Under the pieces are notes generated by a model that saw only the letters and a list, made by a program, of their open reading frames with translations, ran no database searches and was not told where the DNA came from. The position numbers and the translations under genes were made by a program. 43,201 nt of DNA from a bacterium (GTDB taxonomy: Bacteria; Bacillota; Clostridia; Lachnospirales; Lachnospiraceae): NCBI GenBank assembly GCA_022774325.1, contig JALFNN010000076.1:1-43201 (forward strand), in the 5' to 3' direction. This document shows, piece by piece, positions 27,771 to 37,540 of this stretch (positions are counted from its first letter, which is position 1; every line of letters begins with the position of its first letter).

Positions 27771-28985
27771 CTAATAGAGTTTGGCACTGATTGTTTTAGG
27801 ACGGAATCCTTCTCGCTCCAATGCCTGAATAATTCTGTTTTTGTGTTCCGTTCCAAATGCTTCCATGGTGACTCTGAGTTCAACGGCAGCATTTCGATTA
27901 ATGCTGACAAACTGATTATGCTCCAGTTTAATTACATTTCCCTGTTCATCAGCAATTGTCTTTGCGACGCGCACAAGTTCACCCGGTTTATCCGGAAGAA
28001 GTACGGATACAGAAAAAATACGGTCTCTCTGAATCAATCCATGCTGTACGATGGATGACATGGTAATGACATCCATATTACCGCCGCTTAAGATACAAAC
28101 AACCTTTTTGCCTGTCAGATCCATCTGTTTTAAAGCAGCCACAGAAAGAAGTCCTGAGTTTTCGACAACCATTTTGTGATTCTCGACCATATCAAGGAAT
28201 GCACCGACCAGTTCATCATCTTCTACTGTAAGGATATCGTCTACATTTTCCATAACATACTGAAGCGTCTTTTCACCAACTGTTTTTACAGCGGTACCAT
28301 CTGCGATCGTATTTGCGCTCGGAAGAGTCACAACATGGCCTGCCGCTACGGCCGCTTTCATACTGGCTGCTGCTGCCGGTTCCACACCGATCACTTTGAT
28401 CTTAGGATTCAGCATTTTCGCAAGTGTAGAAATACCCGTGATCAGTCCGCCTCCGCCGATCGGCACAAAGATATAATCGACCGTCGGAAGTTCCTGCACG
28501 ATTTCCATCGCGATCGTTCCCTGTCCTGTTGCAACATCAAGATCATCAAACGGATGAACAAATGTATAGCCGTGCTCCTCCGCCAGCTCATAAGCCTTTG
28601 CACAGGCATCATCATAGACATCTCCGTGAAGTATCACTTCCGCTCCGTAACTCTTGGTACGATTGACTTTGATGAGTGGGGTAACGGTCGGCATAACGAT
28701 GGTAGCCTTACATCCAAAGGCTTTTGCGGCATATGCGACACCCTGTGCGTGGTTTCCTGCGGATGCAGCGATCAGTCCTCTGGCGCGTTCTTCCTCTGAC
28801 AAGGTACTGATCTTATAATAAGCGCCTCTGAGCTTATAGGCACCTGTATACTGCATGTTTTCCGGTTTCAGATATACTTTAGCTCCGGTCTGTGCGCTTA
28901 AATGCTCACTGTAAACCAGTTTGGTAGGTTTGGTGACCCGTTTTACAATCTCGCTTGCTTCTTCAAATTTCTCTAACGTTAACAT
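27771..28985 (-). CDS. ilvA: Threonine ammonia-lyase with ACT domain
   Basis: This PLP enzyme deaminates L-threonine to 2-oxobutyrate and ammonia. The 404-residue form is the single-ACT type (IlvA/TdcB-like). The PLP lysine is K51 in TGAYKLRGAYY, the phosphate loop is VPIGGGGLITG (near 175), and the substrate region ASAGNHAQGVAYAA (near 74) is intact. The ACT domain spans about 325-402. Its ATG overlaps the ftsY stop by 7 bases, with GGAGAAGAG inside ftsY, so translation is coupled. Whether the role is isoleucine synthesis or propionate-forming catabolism cannot be decided; the short form is more often catabolic. Confidence 0.92.
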   Translation of the reverse strand: MLTLEKFEEASEIVKRVTKPTKLVYSEHLSAQTGAKVYLKPENMQYTGAYKLRGAYYKISTLSEEERARGLIAASAGNHAQGVAYAAKAFGCKATIVMPTVTPLIKVNRTKSYGAEVILHGDVYDDACAKAYELAEEHGYTFVHPFDDLDVATGQGTIAMEIVQELPTVDYIFVPIGGGGLITGISTLAKMLNPKIKVIGVEPAAAASMKAAVAAGHVVTLPSANTIADGTAVKTVGEKTLQYVMENVDDILTVEDDELVGAFLDMVENHKMVVENSGLLSVAALKQMDLTGKKVVCILSGGNMDVITMSSIVQHGLIQRDRIFSVSVLLPDKPGELVRVAKTIADEQGNVIKLEHNQFVSINRNAAVELRVTMEAFGTEHKNRIIQALEREGFRPKTISAKLY

Positions 28986-29926
28986 GTCTCTTCTCCTTCT
29001 TCTGTCGTAAATAAAGCGTTTACAAACTGATCTGAATCAAATTTCTGCAGATCATCAATGGATTCTCCCACTCCGATATATTTAACAGGTATTCCGAGTT
29101 CTGCCTGAATCGCAACGGCAATTCCTCCTTTTGCGGTACCGTCCATCTTCGTCAGAATGATACCGGTAATGTCTGCAACTTCACTGAATTCTCTGGCCTG
29201 TGCAAGTGCATTCTGACCGGTCGTTCCATCCAGCACGACCAGAGTCTCGCGGTACGCTTCCGGATATTCTCTCTCCAGCACACGATTGATCTTCTTCAGC
29301 TCTTCCATCAGATTCTTTTTATTATGAAGTCTTCCCGCCGTATCACACAGCAGTACGTCGGCCTTTCTCGCTTTAGCAGCCTGGACCGCATCATAAACGA
29401 TGGCTGCCGGATCCGCTCCTTCCTGCCCGCCGATCAGATCGGCCCCGGAACGGTTTGCCCATTCTCTCAGCTGTTCACCGGCTGCCGCACGGAATGTATC
29501 TGCTGCCGCAAGGACAACTTTTTTGTTCTGGTCTTTCAGTTTTCCCGCTAGCTTTCCAATGGTTGTCGTCTTGCCAACCCCATTTACTCCAATCACCAGA
29601 ACTACCGATGTTCTTTCTTCAAATTCATAAGCCGTCTCTCCTACATACATCTGTTCTTTGATGCTGTCGATCAGAAGCTGCTTACATGCGATCGGCTCTT
29701 TGATGTGCTGCTCTTTAACTTTTTTGCGCAGATCCTCAAGAATCGCATAAGTGGCCTTTACTCCCAGATCTCCCATGATCAGAATTTCTTCCAGCTCTTC
29801 ATAAAAGTCTTCGTCAATATTGGTAAATCCGTGGAAAATACTGTCAATGCCCGATACAATATTGTTTCTGGTCTTAGTAAGCCCGGACACAAGTCGTTTA
29901 AAAAATCCCATTTTCTCTTCAGCCAT
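28979..29926 (-). CDS. ftsY: Signal recognition particle receptor FtsY
   Basis: FtsY is the membrane-associated SRP GTPase receptor for co-translational targeting. At 315 residues it is a short form with a minimal acidic A region. The NG domain shows GVNGVGKTTTIGKLA (G1, near 124), DTFRAAAGEQL (G2), DTAGRLHNKKNLMEEL (G3) and TKMDGTAKGG (G4). The ATG at 29926 has GGGAGG before it and lies 16 bases after smc. An smc-ftsY order is conserved in Firmicutes. Confidence 0.97.
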   Translation of the reverse strand: MAEEKMGFFKRLVSGLTKTRNNIVSGIDSIFHGFTNIDEDFYEELEEILIMGDLGVKATYAILEDLRKKVKEQHIKEPIACKQLLIDSIKEQMYVGETAYEFEERTSVVLVIGVNGVGKTTTIGKLAGKLKDQNKKVVLAAADTFRAAAGEQLREWANRSGADLIGGQEGADPAAIVYDAVQAAKARKADVLLCDTAGRLHNKKNLMEELKKINRVLEREYPEAYRETLVVLDGTTGQNALAQAREFSEVADITGIILTKMDGTAKGGIAVAIQAELGIPVKYIGVGESIDDLQKFDSDQFVNALFTTEEGEETC

Positions 29927-29942
29927 ATAATGCCTCCCATTC

Positions 29943-32900
29943 CTACTGATCCAGTTCATTTTCCAGAAGATCGACAGACACAAGCGTAGACACGCCTTTC
30001 TCCTGCATGGTAATACCGTAGAGGCGGTCTGCCGCCGTCATGGTACCTCTACGATGCGTGATCACAATGAACTGTGTATATTTTGTAAGTTTATGTAAAT
30101 ACTGTGCAAATCTGGTTACATTGGAATCATCCAGTGCTGCTTCGATCTCATCCAGCAGACAGAAGGGCGATGGTTTCAGATTCTGGATCGCAAAAAGCAG
30201 CGCAATCGCGGTCAACGCCTTCTCTCCACCGGAAAGCTGCATCATATTCTGCAGTTTCTTGCCCGGTGGCTGTGCGATGATCCGGATGCCCGCTTCCAGA
30301 ACATCTTCATCCTCCATCAGCTCCAGTGTACCCTTTCCTCCACCAAATAGTTCTTTGAAAACCTGATTGAATTCCTGCGCGATACGCCCGAACTGCTCGG
30401 TGAACTGTTTTCTCATCGCTTCATCCAGTTCCTCGATAATCTTCGTAAGTGTTGTCTCCGCTTCGACCAGATCGTCATGCTGACCTTTCAGGAACTCATA
30501 TCGTTCCGCAAGATTTTTAAAATCCTCTATTGCATTGACATTGACCGAACCGAGTGCTTTAATTTCTGCCTTCAATTCCTGGATCCGCTTCTTCATCATA
30601 GACAGATCTGTCAGATTTTCATCTCGTATCTCAAGAGCCCTGTTGTAAGTAAGTTCATACTCTTCCCACATATAATTGATCTGTTTTTCAGATGCTTCCT
30701 CATAGCCGGTTTTCCGGCTGTCCAGACGGAAAACTTCCTTGTCCAGTTCTGCCATATGTTTCGACAATTCGTCCCTTTTTCCAAGGAAAGCCTTGTTCTT
30801 CTGATTCAGTTTCTCGCGTTTTTCACGCGATTCTTCAATCTGGGTTTTCAATTCCGTAAAGAGTTCTCCTGAATCATCGATGGTCTTTCGAATTTCTGCG
30901 ATCTGCTTTTCTTTCTCTTCAATTTCACCGGAGTTCTCGCCCTTGCTTGCATCTAAGGATGCCAGTTCTTCCTCAAATTTCACAATTTCTTCACTGATAC
31001 GATTCAGATTCTCCTCAATGAATGCATTCTTCTGATCCAGGGCTGCATAAGTCAGATGGATATTTTCATTTTTTTGTACGGCAGTGCTTTCTTCCGCTCG
31101 CTCTTTTTCCAACTGCATCTGCAGTTCATCGACTTTTGTTGAAAGCTCTTTTTCCAATTGCTCACTGGTTTCCAGTTCTACCTGAATAGATTCCTGGTTT
31201 TCTTCGATTTCATGCACGCGGTGTTCCAGTTCTTCCCGCTCTTTATGCATGCCTTCTGTATTTTCTCTGGTGTACTTCTGTTTCGCATCCACCTGATCCA
31301 GATTCATTTTTGCAGTATTCTGTTCGACATAATCCTTCTGCAGGTTTTGTTGTATTTCTTCTACTTTTGCATAAAGCTCCGCACGCTTCGAACGGGCAGC
31401 ATCGACTTCCGCCTGTGCTCCCTTCATCTCGTTCTCAAGGAGCAGTACTGTTTTCTCAAACTCTTCGATTTCGCGCCTTCTGCTGAGCAGATTGCTGCTG
31501 TTCTTAAATGCCCCTCCACTCATAGCACCGCCCGGGTTCATAAGATCTCCTTCCAGAGTTACAATTCGCAAAGTCTGATGGTATTTCCTTGCAAGTGCAA
31601 TTCCAGTATCAATATGGTCCACCACAAGCGTTCGCCCCAGAAGATGAGCTGCAAGTTTTTCAAACTTCGGCTCCACGCTGACCAGTGTGTCTGCTGTTCC
31701 GATCACACCTTTTTCTTTTAATACTTCCGGTTTCCCGATTCCCTGTCCGGGCCGGATAGCAGTCAGTGGGAGAAAGGTTGCACGTCCGAATTTATTTTTC
31801 TTCAGATAACCGATCATCTCTTTAGCAGTTTCTTCATCCGAAGTTACAATGTTCTGGATACTTCCGCCAAGAGCCGTCTCGACAGCGATTTCATATTTTT
31901 TATCTACTTTGATGATATCTGCAACAACTCCGACGAGCCCCGGAACACTGCTTTTTTTCTCCATAACTTTCCGGATGCTGTTTCCGTATCCATCATAGCG
32001 TTCGGTAATATTTTTCAGAGACTCAAGTCTGGACTGTTCCCTGTGAAATGCAGTCTGCCCAATCCGGAGTTTTTCATTCTTATCCGCAATTTCCTTCTGC
32101 ATTCTCTCAATATCAGCTTCATAAGCTTTCACTTTATTCACAGAATCTACGATTTTTTGGGAAATGCGTCTCAGTTCATCCTCATAGATCTTACGCTCGT
32201 CACGATGCCGCTGGGCATCACTCTCAGCTTCTACCAGTCGTTTATAAAGCTGCGCTCTCTGCACCTTGATCTGTTCCAGCATCGTATCATAATGCTGGAG
32301 TTTCGCTTTCGTAGAAGCTCGGCCGTTCAGTACTTCCATGATTTCATTCTGATGGTGTTCAATCTTCGCGGTGATCTGTGCAATCTGGGACTGAACTGAA
32401 ACAAGTACAGTCTTAGCCTGTTCCTGCCTTGCCTCTTCCGAAGACAGCTTCTCTGCGATTTCTTTATGTTCTTTTTCCAGTGTCTTTTTCTGTTTTATAC
32501 GTTCTTCCAGTTCGAGATCAATCGTTCTGGCCCGCTTCTCATAATGTTCATCATTCATGCGGGCACTCTTGATCTGCTCCTTAAGGAGCTCGATCTGGCC
32601 TTCCAGCTGCTGCTTCAAGAGTGTCGTCTCATTCAACTGACTCTTTGCCTTCTCAATAGACGCATCGATCTCATCTACCTGATTCTCAATGAGCTCGTAT
32701 TCGTTCTTCATATCCTCATACTGCTGATTTGCCTCATCAAGCTCATTCTTTGCAATTGTAAGCTTCTGGTCCACATCTTTCATCTGCTCTTTCAGACGCA
32801 TCGTTTCCATAAGAAACATATTGATGTCGTACCGCTTCAGTTCTTCTTTCTTCTTCAAGTAAATCTTCGCTGTCTCTGCCTGTTTCTGCAAAGGCCCGAA

Positions 32901-33503
32901 CTGTTTCTCCAGCTCTCCGAGAATATCATTGACACGAACCAGATTCTGCTGCTCTTCTTCCAGCTTTTTCAGAGACATATTTTTCCGTCGTTTAAACTTT
33001 ACGATACCAGCCGCTTCATCAAAGAGTTCTCTTCGTTCTTCCGGTTTACCGTTCAGAATCTTATCAATCTGTCCCTGCCCAATGATCGAATATCCTTCTT
33101 TACCGATACCCGTATCGTAGAACATCTCATTAATATCCTTAAGACGGCAGGCGCTTCCATTGATCAGATACTCGCTTTCCCCTGAACGATACAGTTTTCT
33201 CGTAACCTTGACCTCTTCAAAGTCCACCGGCAGTTTATGATCCGAATTATCCAGTGTAATGGCAACCGACGCATAGCTGAGCGGTTTCCTGTTCTCTGTC
33301 CCCGAAAAAATAACGTCCTGCATACTTCCTCCGCGAAGCTGCTTAATTCTTTGTTCTCCAAGAACCCACCGAACGGCATCCGATACATTGCTCTTTCCGC
33401 TCCCGTTTGGACCCACGATTCCAGTAATACCGTTATGAAACTCAAATACAATCTTATTCGCAAACGATTTGAATCCCTGTATCTCTATACTTTTTAAATA
33501 CAT
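29943..33503 (-). CDS. smc: Chromosome segregation ATPase SMC
   Basis: SMC, with ScpA and ScpB, loads at ParB sites and extrudes DNA loops to compact and separate chromosomes. The 1186 residues comprise an N-terminal ATPase half (Walker [14 protein letters not shown] at about 32), long coiled coils (170-500 and 670-1000), a hinge (about 515-660; [13 protein letters not shown] and [14 protein letters not shown]) and a C-terminal half with signature [17 protein letters not shown] (near 1090) and Walker [16 protein letters not shown] (near 1113). AGGTGAAGC precedes the start, 10 bases after rnc. Confidence 0.98.
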   Translation of the reverse strand: MYLKSIEIQGFKSFANKIVFEFHNGITGIVGPNGSGKSNVSDAVRWVLGEQRIKQLRGGSMQDVIFSGTENRKPLSYASVAITLDNSDHKLPVDFEEVKVTRKLYRSGESEYLINGSACRLKDINEMFYDTGIGKEGYSIIGQGQIDKILNGKPEERRELFDEAAGIVKFKRRKNMSLKKLEEEQQNLVRVNDILGELEKQFGPLQKQAETAKIYLKKKEELKRYDINMFLMETMRLKEQMKDVDQKLTIAKNELDEANQQYEDMKNEYELIENQVDEIDASIEKAKSQLNETTLLKQQLEGQIELLKEQIKSARMNDEHYEKRARTIDLELEERIKQKKTLEKEHKEIAEKLSSEEARQEQAKTVLVSVQSQIAQITAKIEHHQNEIMEVLNGRASTKAKLQHYDTMLEQIKVQRAQLYKRLVEAESDAQRHRDERKIYEDELRRISQKIVDSVNKVKAYEADIERMQKEIADKNEKLRIGQTAFHREQSRLESLKNITERYDGYGNSIRKVMEKKSSVPGLVGVVADIIKVDKKYEIAVETALGGSIQNIVTSDEETAKEMIGYLKKNKFGRATFLPLTAIRPGQGIGKPEVLKEKGVIGTADTLVSVEPKFEKLAAHLLGRTLVVDHIDTGIALARKYHQTLRIVTLEGDLMNPGGAMSGGAFKNSSNLLSRRREIEEFEKTVLLLENEMKGAQAEVDAARSKRAELYAKVEEIQQNLQKDYVEQNTAKMNLDQVDAKQKYTRENTEGMHKEREELEHRVHEIEENQESIQVELETSEQLEKELSTKVDELQMQLEKERAEESTAVQKNENIHLTYAALDQKNAFIEENLNRISEEIVKFEEELASLDASKGENSGEIEEKEKQIAEIRKTIDDSGELFTELKTQIEESREKREKLNQKNKAFLGKRDELSKHMAELDKEVFRLDSRKTGYEEASEKQINYMWEEYELTYNRALEIRDENLTDLSMMKKRIQELKAEIKALGSVNVNAIEDFKNLAERYEFLKGQHDDLVEAETTLTKIIEELDEAMRKQFTEQFGRIAQEFNQVFKELFGGGKGTLELMEDEDVLEAGIRIIAQPPGKKLQNMMQLSGGEKALTAIALLFAIQNLKPSPFCLLDEIEAALDDSNVTRFAQYLHKLTKYTQFIVITHRRGTMTAADRLYGITMQEKGVSTLVSVDLLENELDQ

Positions 33504-33513
33504 GCTTCACCTG

Positions 33514-34206
33514 CTAAGCCTTTCTGTTTTTCAGTTTCAAAATCGCCTGATAAGCAGCCTCCTGTTCCGCAGCCTTCTTGGTGCGGCCGATTCCCTGTCC
33601 GTAAGTCGTATCCCCGATCCGGACCTCCACCTGGAAGGATTTATTGTGATCCGGTCCCACTTCACCGACAAGCTCGTAACAGATTCTCTTCTCTGAATTT
33701 CCCTGGACAAGTTCCTGCAAGATAGTCTTGCTATCATAAAAGAGTCTTTTTCCTTCCAGATCATTTAAAACATGGTTCAAAATGAACTCTTTTGCATTAG
33801 CAAAACCACCATCCAGATATATAGCGCCGATCAAGGCCTCCAGCGCATCCGAAGTGATTGAATCCCTCTTCCTTCCCCCGGTTGCATCTTCTCCCTTTCC
33901 CAACAGAAGGAAATCTCCCAGATCCAGATCACGCGCACAGAAAGCAAGCGCCTTTTCACATACCATACTGGCACGAAGCTTCGTCAGCTCCCCTTCCGGC
34001 ATCTTTGGATTTTCGAAAAATAAATATTCACTTGAGACCAGTTCCAGTACTGCATCCCCCAGGAATTCCAGCCTTTCATTGCAGTCTGTCTTTTTCAGGC
34101 GTTTTTCGTTCACATAAGAGCTGTGCGTCATCGCATGTTTCAGAAGACCTTCATCCGAAAAACTGTAACTGATTTTTTTCTCCAATTCTTTTAAATTTCT
34201 GCTCAT
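33514..34206 (-). CDS. rnc: Ribonuclease III
   Basis: RNase III cuts double-stranded RNA in rRNA precursors and regulatory duplexes. The 230 residues hold a catalytic domain with NERLEFLGDAVLELV (near residue 44, metal-binding Glu and Asp), a second acidic set in DALEALIGAIYLDGGF (near 118) and a C-terminal double-stranded RNA-binding domain (about 157-227; GIGRTKKAAEQEAAYQAI). AGAGG precedes the ATG. A terminator lies immediately upstream, between acpP and rnc, so part of its expression depends on read-through. Confidence 0.97.
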   Translation of the reverse strand: MSRNLKELEKKISYSFSDEGLLKHAMTHSSYVNEKRLKKTDCNERLEFLGDAVLELVSSEYLFFENPKMPEGELTKLRASMVCEKALAFCARDLDLGDFLLLGKGEDATGGRKRDSITSDALEALIGAIYLDGGFANAKEFILNHVLNDLEGKRLFYDSKTILQELVQGNSEKRICYELVGEVGPDHNKSFQVEVRIGDTTYGQGIGRTKKAAEQEAAYQAILKLKNRKA

Positions 34207-34220
34207 ATTATCCTCTTCTA

Positions 34221-34247
34221 AAAGAAAAAGCCCTATTACGGGCTTTT
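34221..34247 (-). terminator. Terminator between acpP and rnc
   Basis: AAAAGCCC (34226-34233) and GGGCTTTT (34240-34247) form a stem with a 6-base loop. On the minus strand it is followed by a T-rich stretch. It probably sets a high acpP to low rnc-smc-ftsY ratio within one gene run. Confidence 0.8.
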
Positions 34248-34259
34248 CCTTTATTATGC

Positions 34260-34490
34260 CTAATTAATTGCGTTCTTAATCTGCTCAACTGCGTCACCGA
34301 CAGTTGCAATCTTCTCCGCATCTTCGTTATCAATTTCAATATCAAAAGTATCTTCAATTCCCATAATAATCTGGAAAATATCCAAGGAATCTGCTCCCAG
34401 ATCGTCCACAAATGTTGTGTCCGGAGTAATTGTATCCGGGTTGCATCCTAATACATCGGCGATAATTTCTTTTAATTTCTCAAATTCCAT
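34260..34490 (-). CDS. acpP: Acyl carrier protein
   Basis: This 76-residue acidic four-helix protein carries growing fatty acyl chains on a phosphopantetheine arm. The attachment serine is S35 in DDLGADSLDIFQ. PlsX, encoded just upstream, takes acyl groups from this protein. It is followed by a strong terminator, consistent with its need for high abundance. Confidence 0.95.
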   Translation of the reverse strand: MEFEKLKEIIADVLGCNPDTITPDTTFVDDLGADSLDIFQIIMGIEDTFDIEIDNEDAEKIATVGDAVEQIKNAIN

Positions 34491-34510
34491 AACTGTTGCC
34501 CTTTCTTTCC

Positions 34511-35536
34511 TTACATATTAGCCGGTTCTTCACCAGCCTGAATACATTCTTTGATTTTTTCATTGATACGCTGTTCCTTAAATGTCACGCACTGTAAAAT
34601 AGAATTGCAGACTTCTTTAGAAGTGGAACTTCCATGCGTCTTCACAACCAGTCCGTTAAGACCAAGCAGCGGAGCGCCTCCATATTCACTGGCATCAAAA
34701 TCCTTCATCGTGGATTTCAGCGCCGGCTTCACCAGAAGTGCGCCAATTTTGCTGCGGAGGCTCGTCATCATTCCTTTCTTCATCTTACTGATCAGAACAG
34801 AACCGACTCCTTCGTACAGTTTCAGAATAACATTGCCGACGAACGCTTCACAGACGATCACATCGGCCTGACCATGTGGAATCTCTCTCGCTTCAATACT
34901 TCCCGTGAAATTGATATCCCTGCATTCTTTCAAAAGCGGAAATGTCTCCTTCACCAACGCATTCCCTTTTTCTTCTTCCGCACCGATATTCACGATTCCA
35001 ACCTTTGGATTCTTGACACCCATCACGTGTTTCATGTAAATGGAACCCATTTTTGCGAACTGTACCAGATGCGATGGTCTTGCATCCACATTCGCTCCAC
35101 AGTCGATCAGAAGAGCAAATCCCTTCTCCGTTGGAATCAGCGGTGCAAGGGGCGGCCTTTCGACTCCCTTGATGCGTCCTACCAGAAGCTGCCCTCCGGC
35201 CAGCACTGCTCCGGAGCTTCCTGCCGAAACAAACGCGTCTGCTTTCTTCTCCTTCACAAGTTTCAGCCCGACCACTATGGATGAGTCTTTCTTCCTTCGG
35301 ATCGCCATGACCGGCGGTTCCGCGGTCTCAATCACCTCTGTCGTGTTCACAATGGTGATCTGTTCTTTGTTGTAAGTATATCCGGCAAGTTCGTCTGCTA
35401 TGACTTCTTCTTTTCCTGTCAGAATTACCTGAATATCGTCGCGCTTCTGCACAGCTTCGACTGCACCTTTTATGATCTCCTTCGGTGCGTTATCTCCACC
35501 CATCGCATCCACTGCGATCTTTGTCATTTCCTTCAT
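34511..35536 (-). CDS. plsX: Phosphate acyltransferase PlsX
   Basis: PlsX converts acyl-ACP and phosphate to acyl-phosphate, which PlsY uses to begin phospholipid synthesis. The 341-residue protein starts with the family signature KIAVDAMGGDNAPKEI and contains GSSGAVLAGGQLLVGRIKGVERPPL (near 100), ALLIDCGANVDARPSHL and GAPLLGLNGLVVKTHGSS. The ATG at 35536 has AGGAGG. It heads the plsX-acpP-rnc-smc-ftsY-ilvA run and has its own promoter. No FapR-type operator is evident. Confidence 0.96.
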   Translation of the reverse strand: MKEMTKIAVDAMGGDNAPKEIIKGAVEAVQKRDDIQVILTGKEEVIADELAGYTYNKEQITIVNTTEVIETAEPPVMAIRRKKDSSIVVGLKLVKEKKADAFVSAGSSGAVLAGGQLLVGRIKGVERPPLAPLIPTEKGFALLIDCGANVDARPSHLVQFAKMGSIYMKHVMGVKNPKVGIVNIGAEEEKGNALVKETFPLLKECRDINFTGSIEAREIPHGQADVIVCEAFVGNVILKLYEGVGSVLISKMKKGMMTSLRSKIGALLVKPALKSTMKDFDASEYGGAPLLGLNGLVVKTHGSSTSKEVCNSILQCVTFKEQRINEKIKECIQAGEEPANM

Positions 35537-35604
35537 ACTGTTACCTCCTGACATATCTGGACCGGTACAAAGCCCGATCTTGATATGCTTTACAACTAAA
35601 AACT

Positions 35605-35633
35605 ATAATACTAAACATTGTTCTAAAAATCAA
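35605..35633 (-). promoter_or_regulatory. plsX promoter
   Basis: On the minus strand TTGATT (35628-35633), a 17-base spacer and TATTAT (35605-35610). The leader to the plsX ATG is about 65 bases. Confidence 0.65.
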
Positions 35634-35671
35634 TAGAATTGTGAAAGGATATCCGGGTCTCATGACCGTTT

Positions 35672-36739
35672 TTATGGATACGCAATCCCCATTCTGGTCC
35701 CCAGCGTGACTACTGCCGCATTCGGCGAATACGTTCCGAACAGATTTGCGACTGCCTGGGCATCATTTGTAATGAAGACCGTCACTTGTCTTTCGCAAAT
35801 TTCAGAAAGTTCATTTTCCAGATATTCCCCGTAAAATTCCGCCAGAAGTCTGAGACTTTTGTAGTACCCTCTGTCTGCAATCTTCCCATCAAGAAGATTA
35901 TTAGCCATGCAGATACTGACCTCGCAGCTTTCGGAATCCTCCCCGAATGCTTTCATTGTATCGCAGACCGTATCTACGATTACTTTATGAATACATTCGG
36001 CAGTTCCGATCGTATCCGGCATACTGCTGAAATCCTCATGCAGCCGGTTCGAGAGTTCTGCCAGTTCATAATCCTCTCCCTTACGGATCGCTCTGCCGCG
36101 CTTGATCGCTGTATTTCCAAAATCAAAGACATACACCGTCTCTCCGGTAATCCCCTGCGCCTTCGCACATCCCATCAGAGAAATCGTCTTGACTGTCTCA
36201 TTGCAACAAAAACGTATCGTCGGAAACTGCCATTTTGTTTTCTGAAATTCAGATAAATATTTCAGATATTCCATGACTTTATGCTCCAGAAATGCTCCGG
36301 TTTCTCCTGCGGCAACTCTCCCGACAAAAAAGACATGCGTACAGGATTTCCAGAAGCGCCAGTCAGCTTCCGTAAGTTCATTCTTCTTTCGGCCTTCTGT
36401 TCCTTCTTTTAAGGAAAAGATCATGCAAGCGAGACCCAGGCTGAGACGATCCAAAATTCTTTCCGCTTTCTTCCGGTTCTCATCGGATTCTACGAGCTGT
36501 TCATTCAGAAAACTTGCAATATTATGATCTTCCACATCATGAAAAGCAGGAAATTCGCTGCTCACTTCGTCAGCCAGATGACGATAGGCATAGATATCAC
36601 TTCCTTTAATACCATCCAATGCCCGGAGCGATGGCAAATCACTCTTATTATAATCACGATCAAAACTTACAATATAATCATTCAGCGAAAGGTAGGACTG
36701 TGATCCATCCGGGAGATATTTAAAACATTTGTTGTTCAT
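35672..36739 (-). CDS. ROK/ASKHA-like protein of unknown function
   Basis: I do not recognise a characterised homologue for this 355-residue protein. The second half resembles the actin/sugar-kinase (ASKHA, ROK-like) fold: VYVFDFGNTAIKRGRAI (residues 202-218) looks like the phosphate-1 loop, and NDAQAVANLFG followed by AAVVTLGTRMGIAYP at the extreme C terminus looks like the ROK NDANAAALGE and phosphate-2 (LGTGIG) segments. The protein ends right there, so the normal adenosine half is missing, while about 200 unfamiliar residues precede the fold. The ATG at 36739 has AAGGAG. It is the last intact core-like gene before the accessory region. Confidence 0.6.
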   Translation of the reverse strand: MNNKCFKYLPDGSQSYLSLNDYIVSFDRDYNKSDLPSLRALDGIKGSDIYAYRHLADEVSSEFPAFHDVEDHNIASFLNEQLVESDENRKKAERILDRLSLGLACMIFSLKEGTEGRKKNELTEADWRFWKSCTHVFFVGRVAAGETGAFLEHKVMEYLKYLSEFQKTKWQFPTIRFCCNETVKTISLMGCAKAQGITGETVYVFDFGNTAIKRGRAIRKGEDYELAELSNRLHEDFSSMPDTIGTAECIHKVIVDTVCDTMKAFGEDSESCEVSICMANNLLDGKIADRGYYKSLRLLAEFYGEYLENELSEICERQVTVFITNDAQAVANLFGTYSPNAAVVTLGTRMGIAYP

Positions 36740-36839
36740 AGCTTCTCCTTCCGTTTTCATTCTCATCAATCATTCCACCGATAAATTTGTTTCCATCTTA
36801 TCATAACAGACCATTTTATTCAAGAAACAGCACATGTTC

Positions 36840-37065
36840 TTAACGATTTATCCGCTTCACTTTAACATCTTCATCCATGATCTTGCCCCGCTCCCATAGT
36901 TCCCTCTCTATGATGGGTTCATGTTCATTCGAAAAATAATAACTTTGATACAGTACCGACGGATCCGGTCGCTGATGGCTCTGCTTTCATCCTGTGCGAT
37001 CGCTCGGAGGATACAAAGAAACAGTTCATTCCTTTCCGTCTCGCTTGATTTGACCACCTTTTACC
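36840..37065 (-). pseudogene. Remnant of a large serine recombinase gene
   Basis: Two fragments in different minus-strand frames recall a large serine recombinase. Frame one (about 37060-36956) reads SETERNELFLCILRAIAQDE followed by SRAISDRIRR, matching the end of the resolvase domain. Frame two (36956-36840) reads YYFSNEHEPIIERELWERGK and ends in a stop, matching the HxAII-RE-W segment of the recombinase domain. The N-terminal catalytic serine region and roughly 150 middle residues are missing. The upstream end merges with a group II intron fragment. It marks an old mobile-element insertion point. Confidence 0.7.
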
Positions 37066-37516
37066 CGATTGGTTACGGCAGATGTTGTCATCTCTGCAAT
37101 ACGCGACATACTCAAACTTATTGATTGTTCGCCCCTTTGCTCCATTTCCATTACAGAAACTTCTTCACTACTATGGGCTCGGCTGACTTCTCACAGTTCG
37201 TTGTTACTAGGCTAATGGAACCTCTGTGAGACCTCCACGCTTAAGGTGCACGCTCTTTCTCTCCATATATCCGCCACATTTACTCTGCTACTACAAAAGT
37301 GATAGTTATTAGACTTCGTTGCTTTTAGCCAACTTATCTCTCATAACCTAGCCTTATATGTGATTTCTGTCCGTCGGACCAGAGGTTTGCTTACAACTTC
37401 CTTCAGATTCCATCTCACGATGGACACCCTTGCTGTTCAGCTATACACTTCCCACTATCTGGGCGTGTTCGGGACTTTCACCCGTTAGAGCGCGCCCATG
37501 GCGCGCAAACTAAAAA
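37050..37516 (-). mobile_element. 5' fragment of a group II intron without maturase
   Basis: Read on the minus strand, the sequence has the layout of a bacterial group II intron 5' end. A GCGCGCC/GGCGCGC stem is followed by CTAACGGGTGAAAGTCCCG, a hallmark of domain I in gut Firmicute introns, and further on by GGTCCGACGGACAGAAATCA, GGAGGTCTCACAGAGG and GAACTGTGAGAAGTCAG. The start of a maturase-type frame (MEMEQRGEQSISLSM) is present near 37090-37130 but stops after about 40 codons. Reverse transcriptase and domains V and VI are absent, so it cannot splice or move on its own. Boundaries are approximate. Confidence 0.75.
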
Positions 37517-37540
37517 GAGAAGGTATATTTCAACCTTCTC
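37511..37540 (-). terminator. Terminator of the three-gene nuclease operon
   Basis: On the minus strand GAGAAGGT and ACCTTCTC form an 8-bp stem with an 8-base loop, followed by TTTTTA. The stem overlaps the stop codon of the nuclease gene and abuts the intron fragment. Confidence 0.85.

Noticed and set aside
36921-37124. 67-codon plus-strand frame in the accessory region
   Set aside because: It is antisense to the serine recombinase remnant, whose minus-strand reading gives recognisable motifs.
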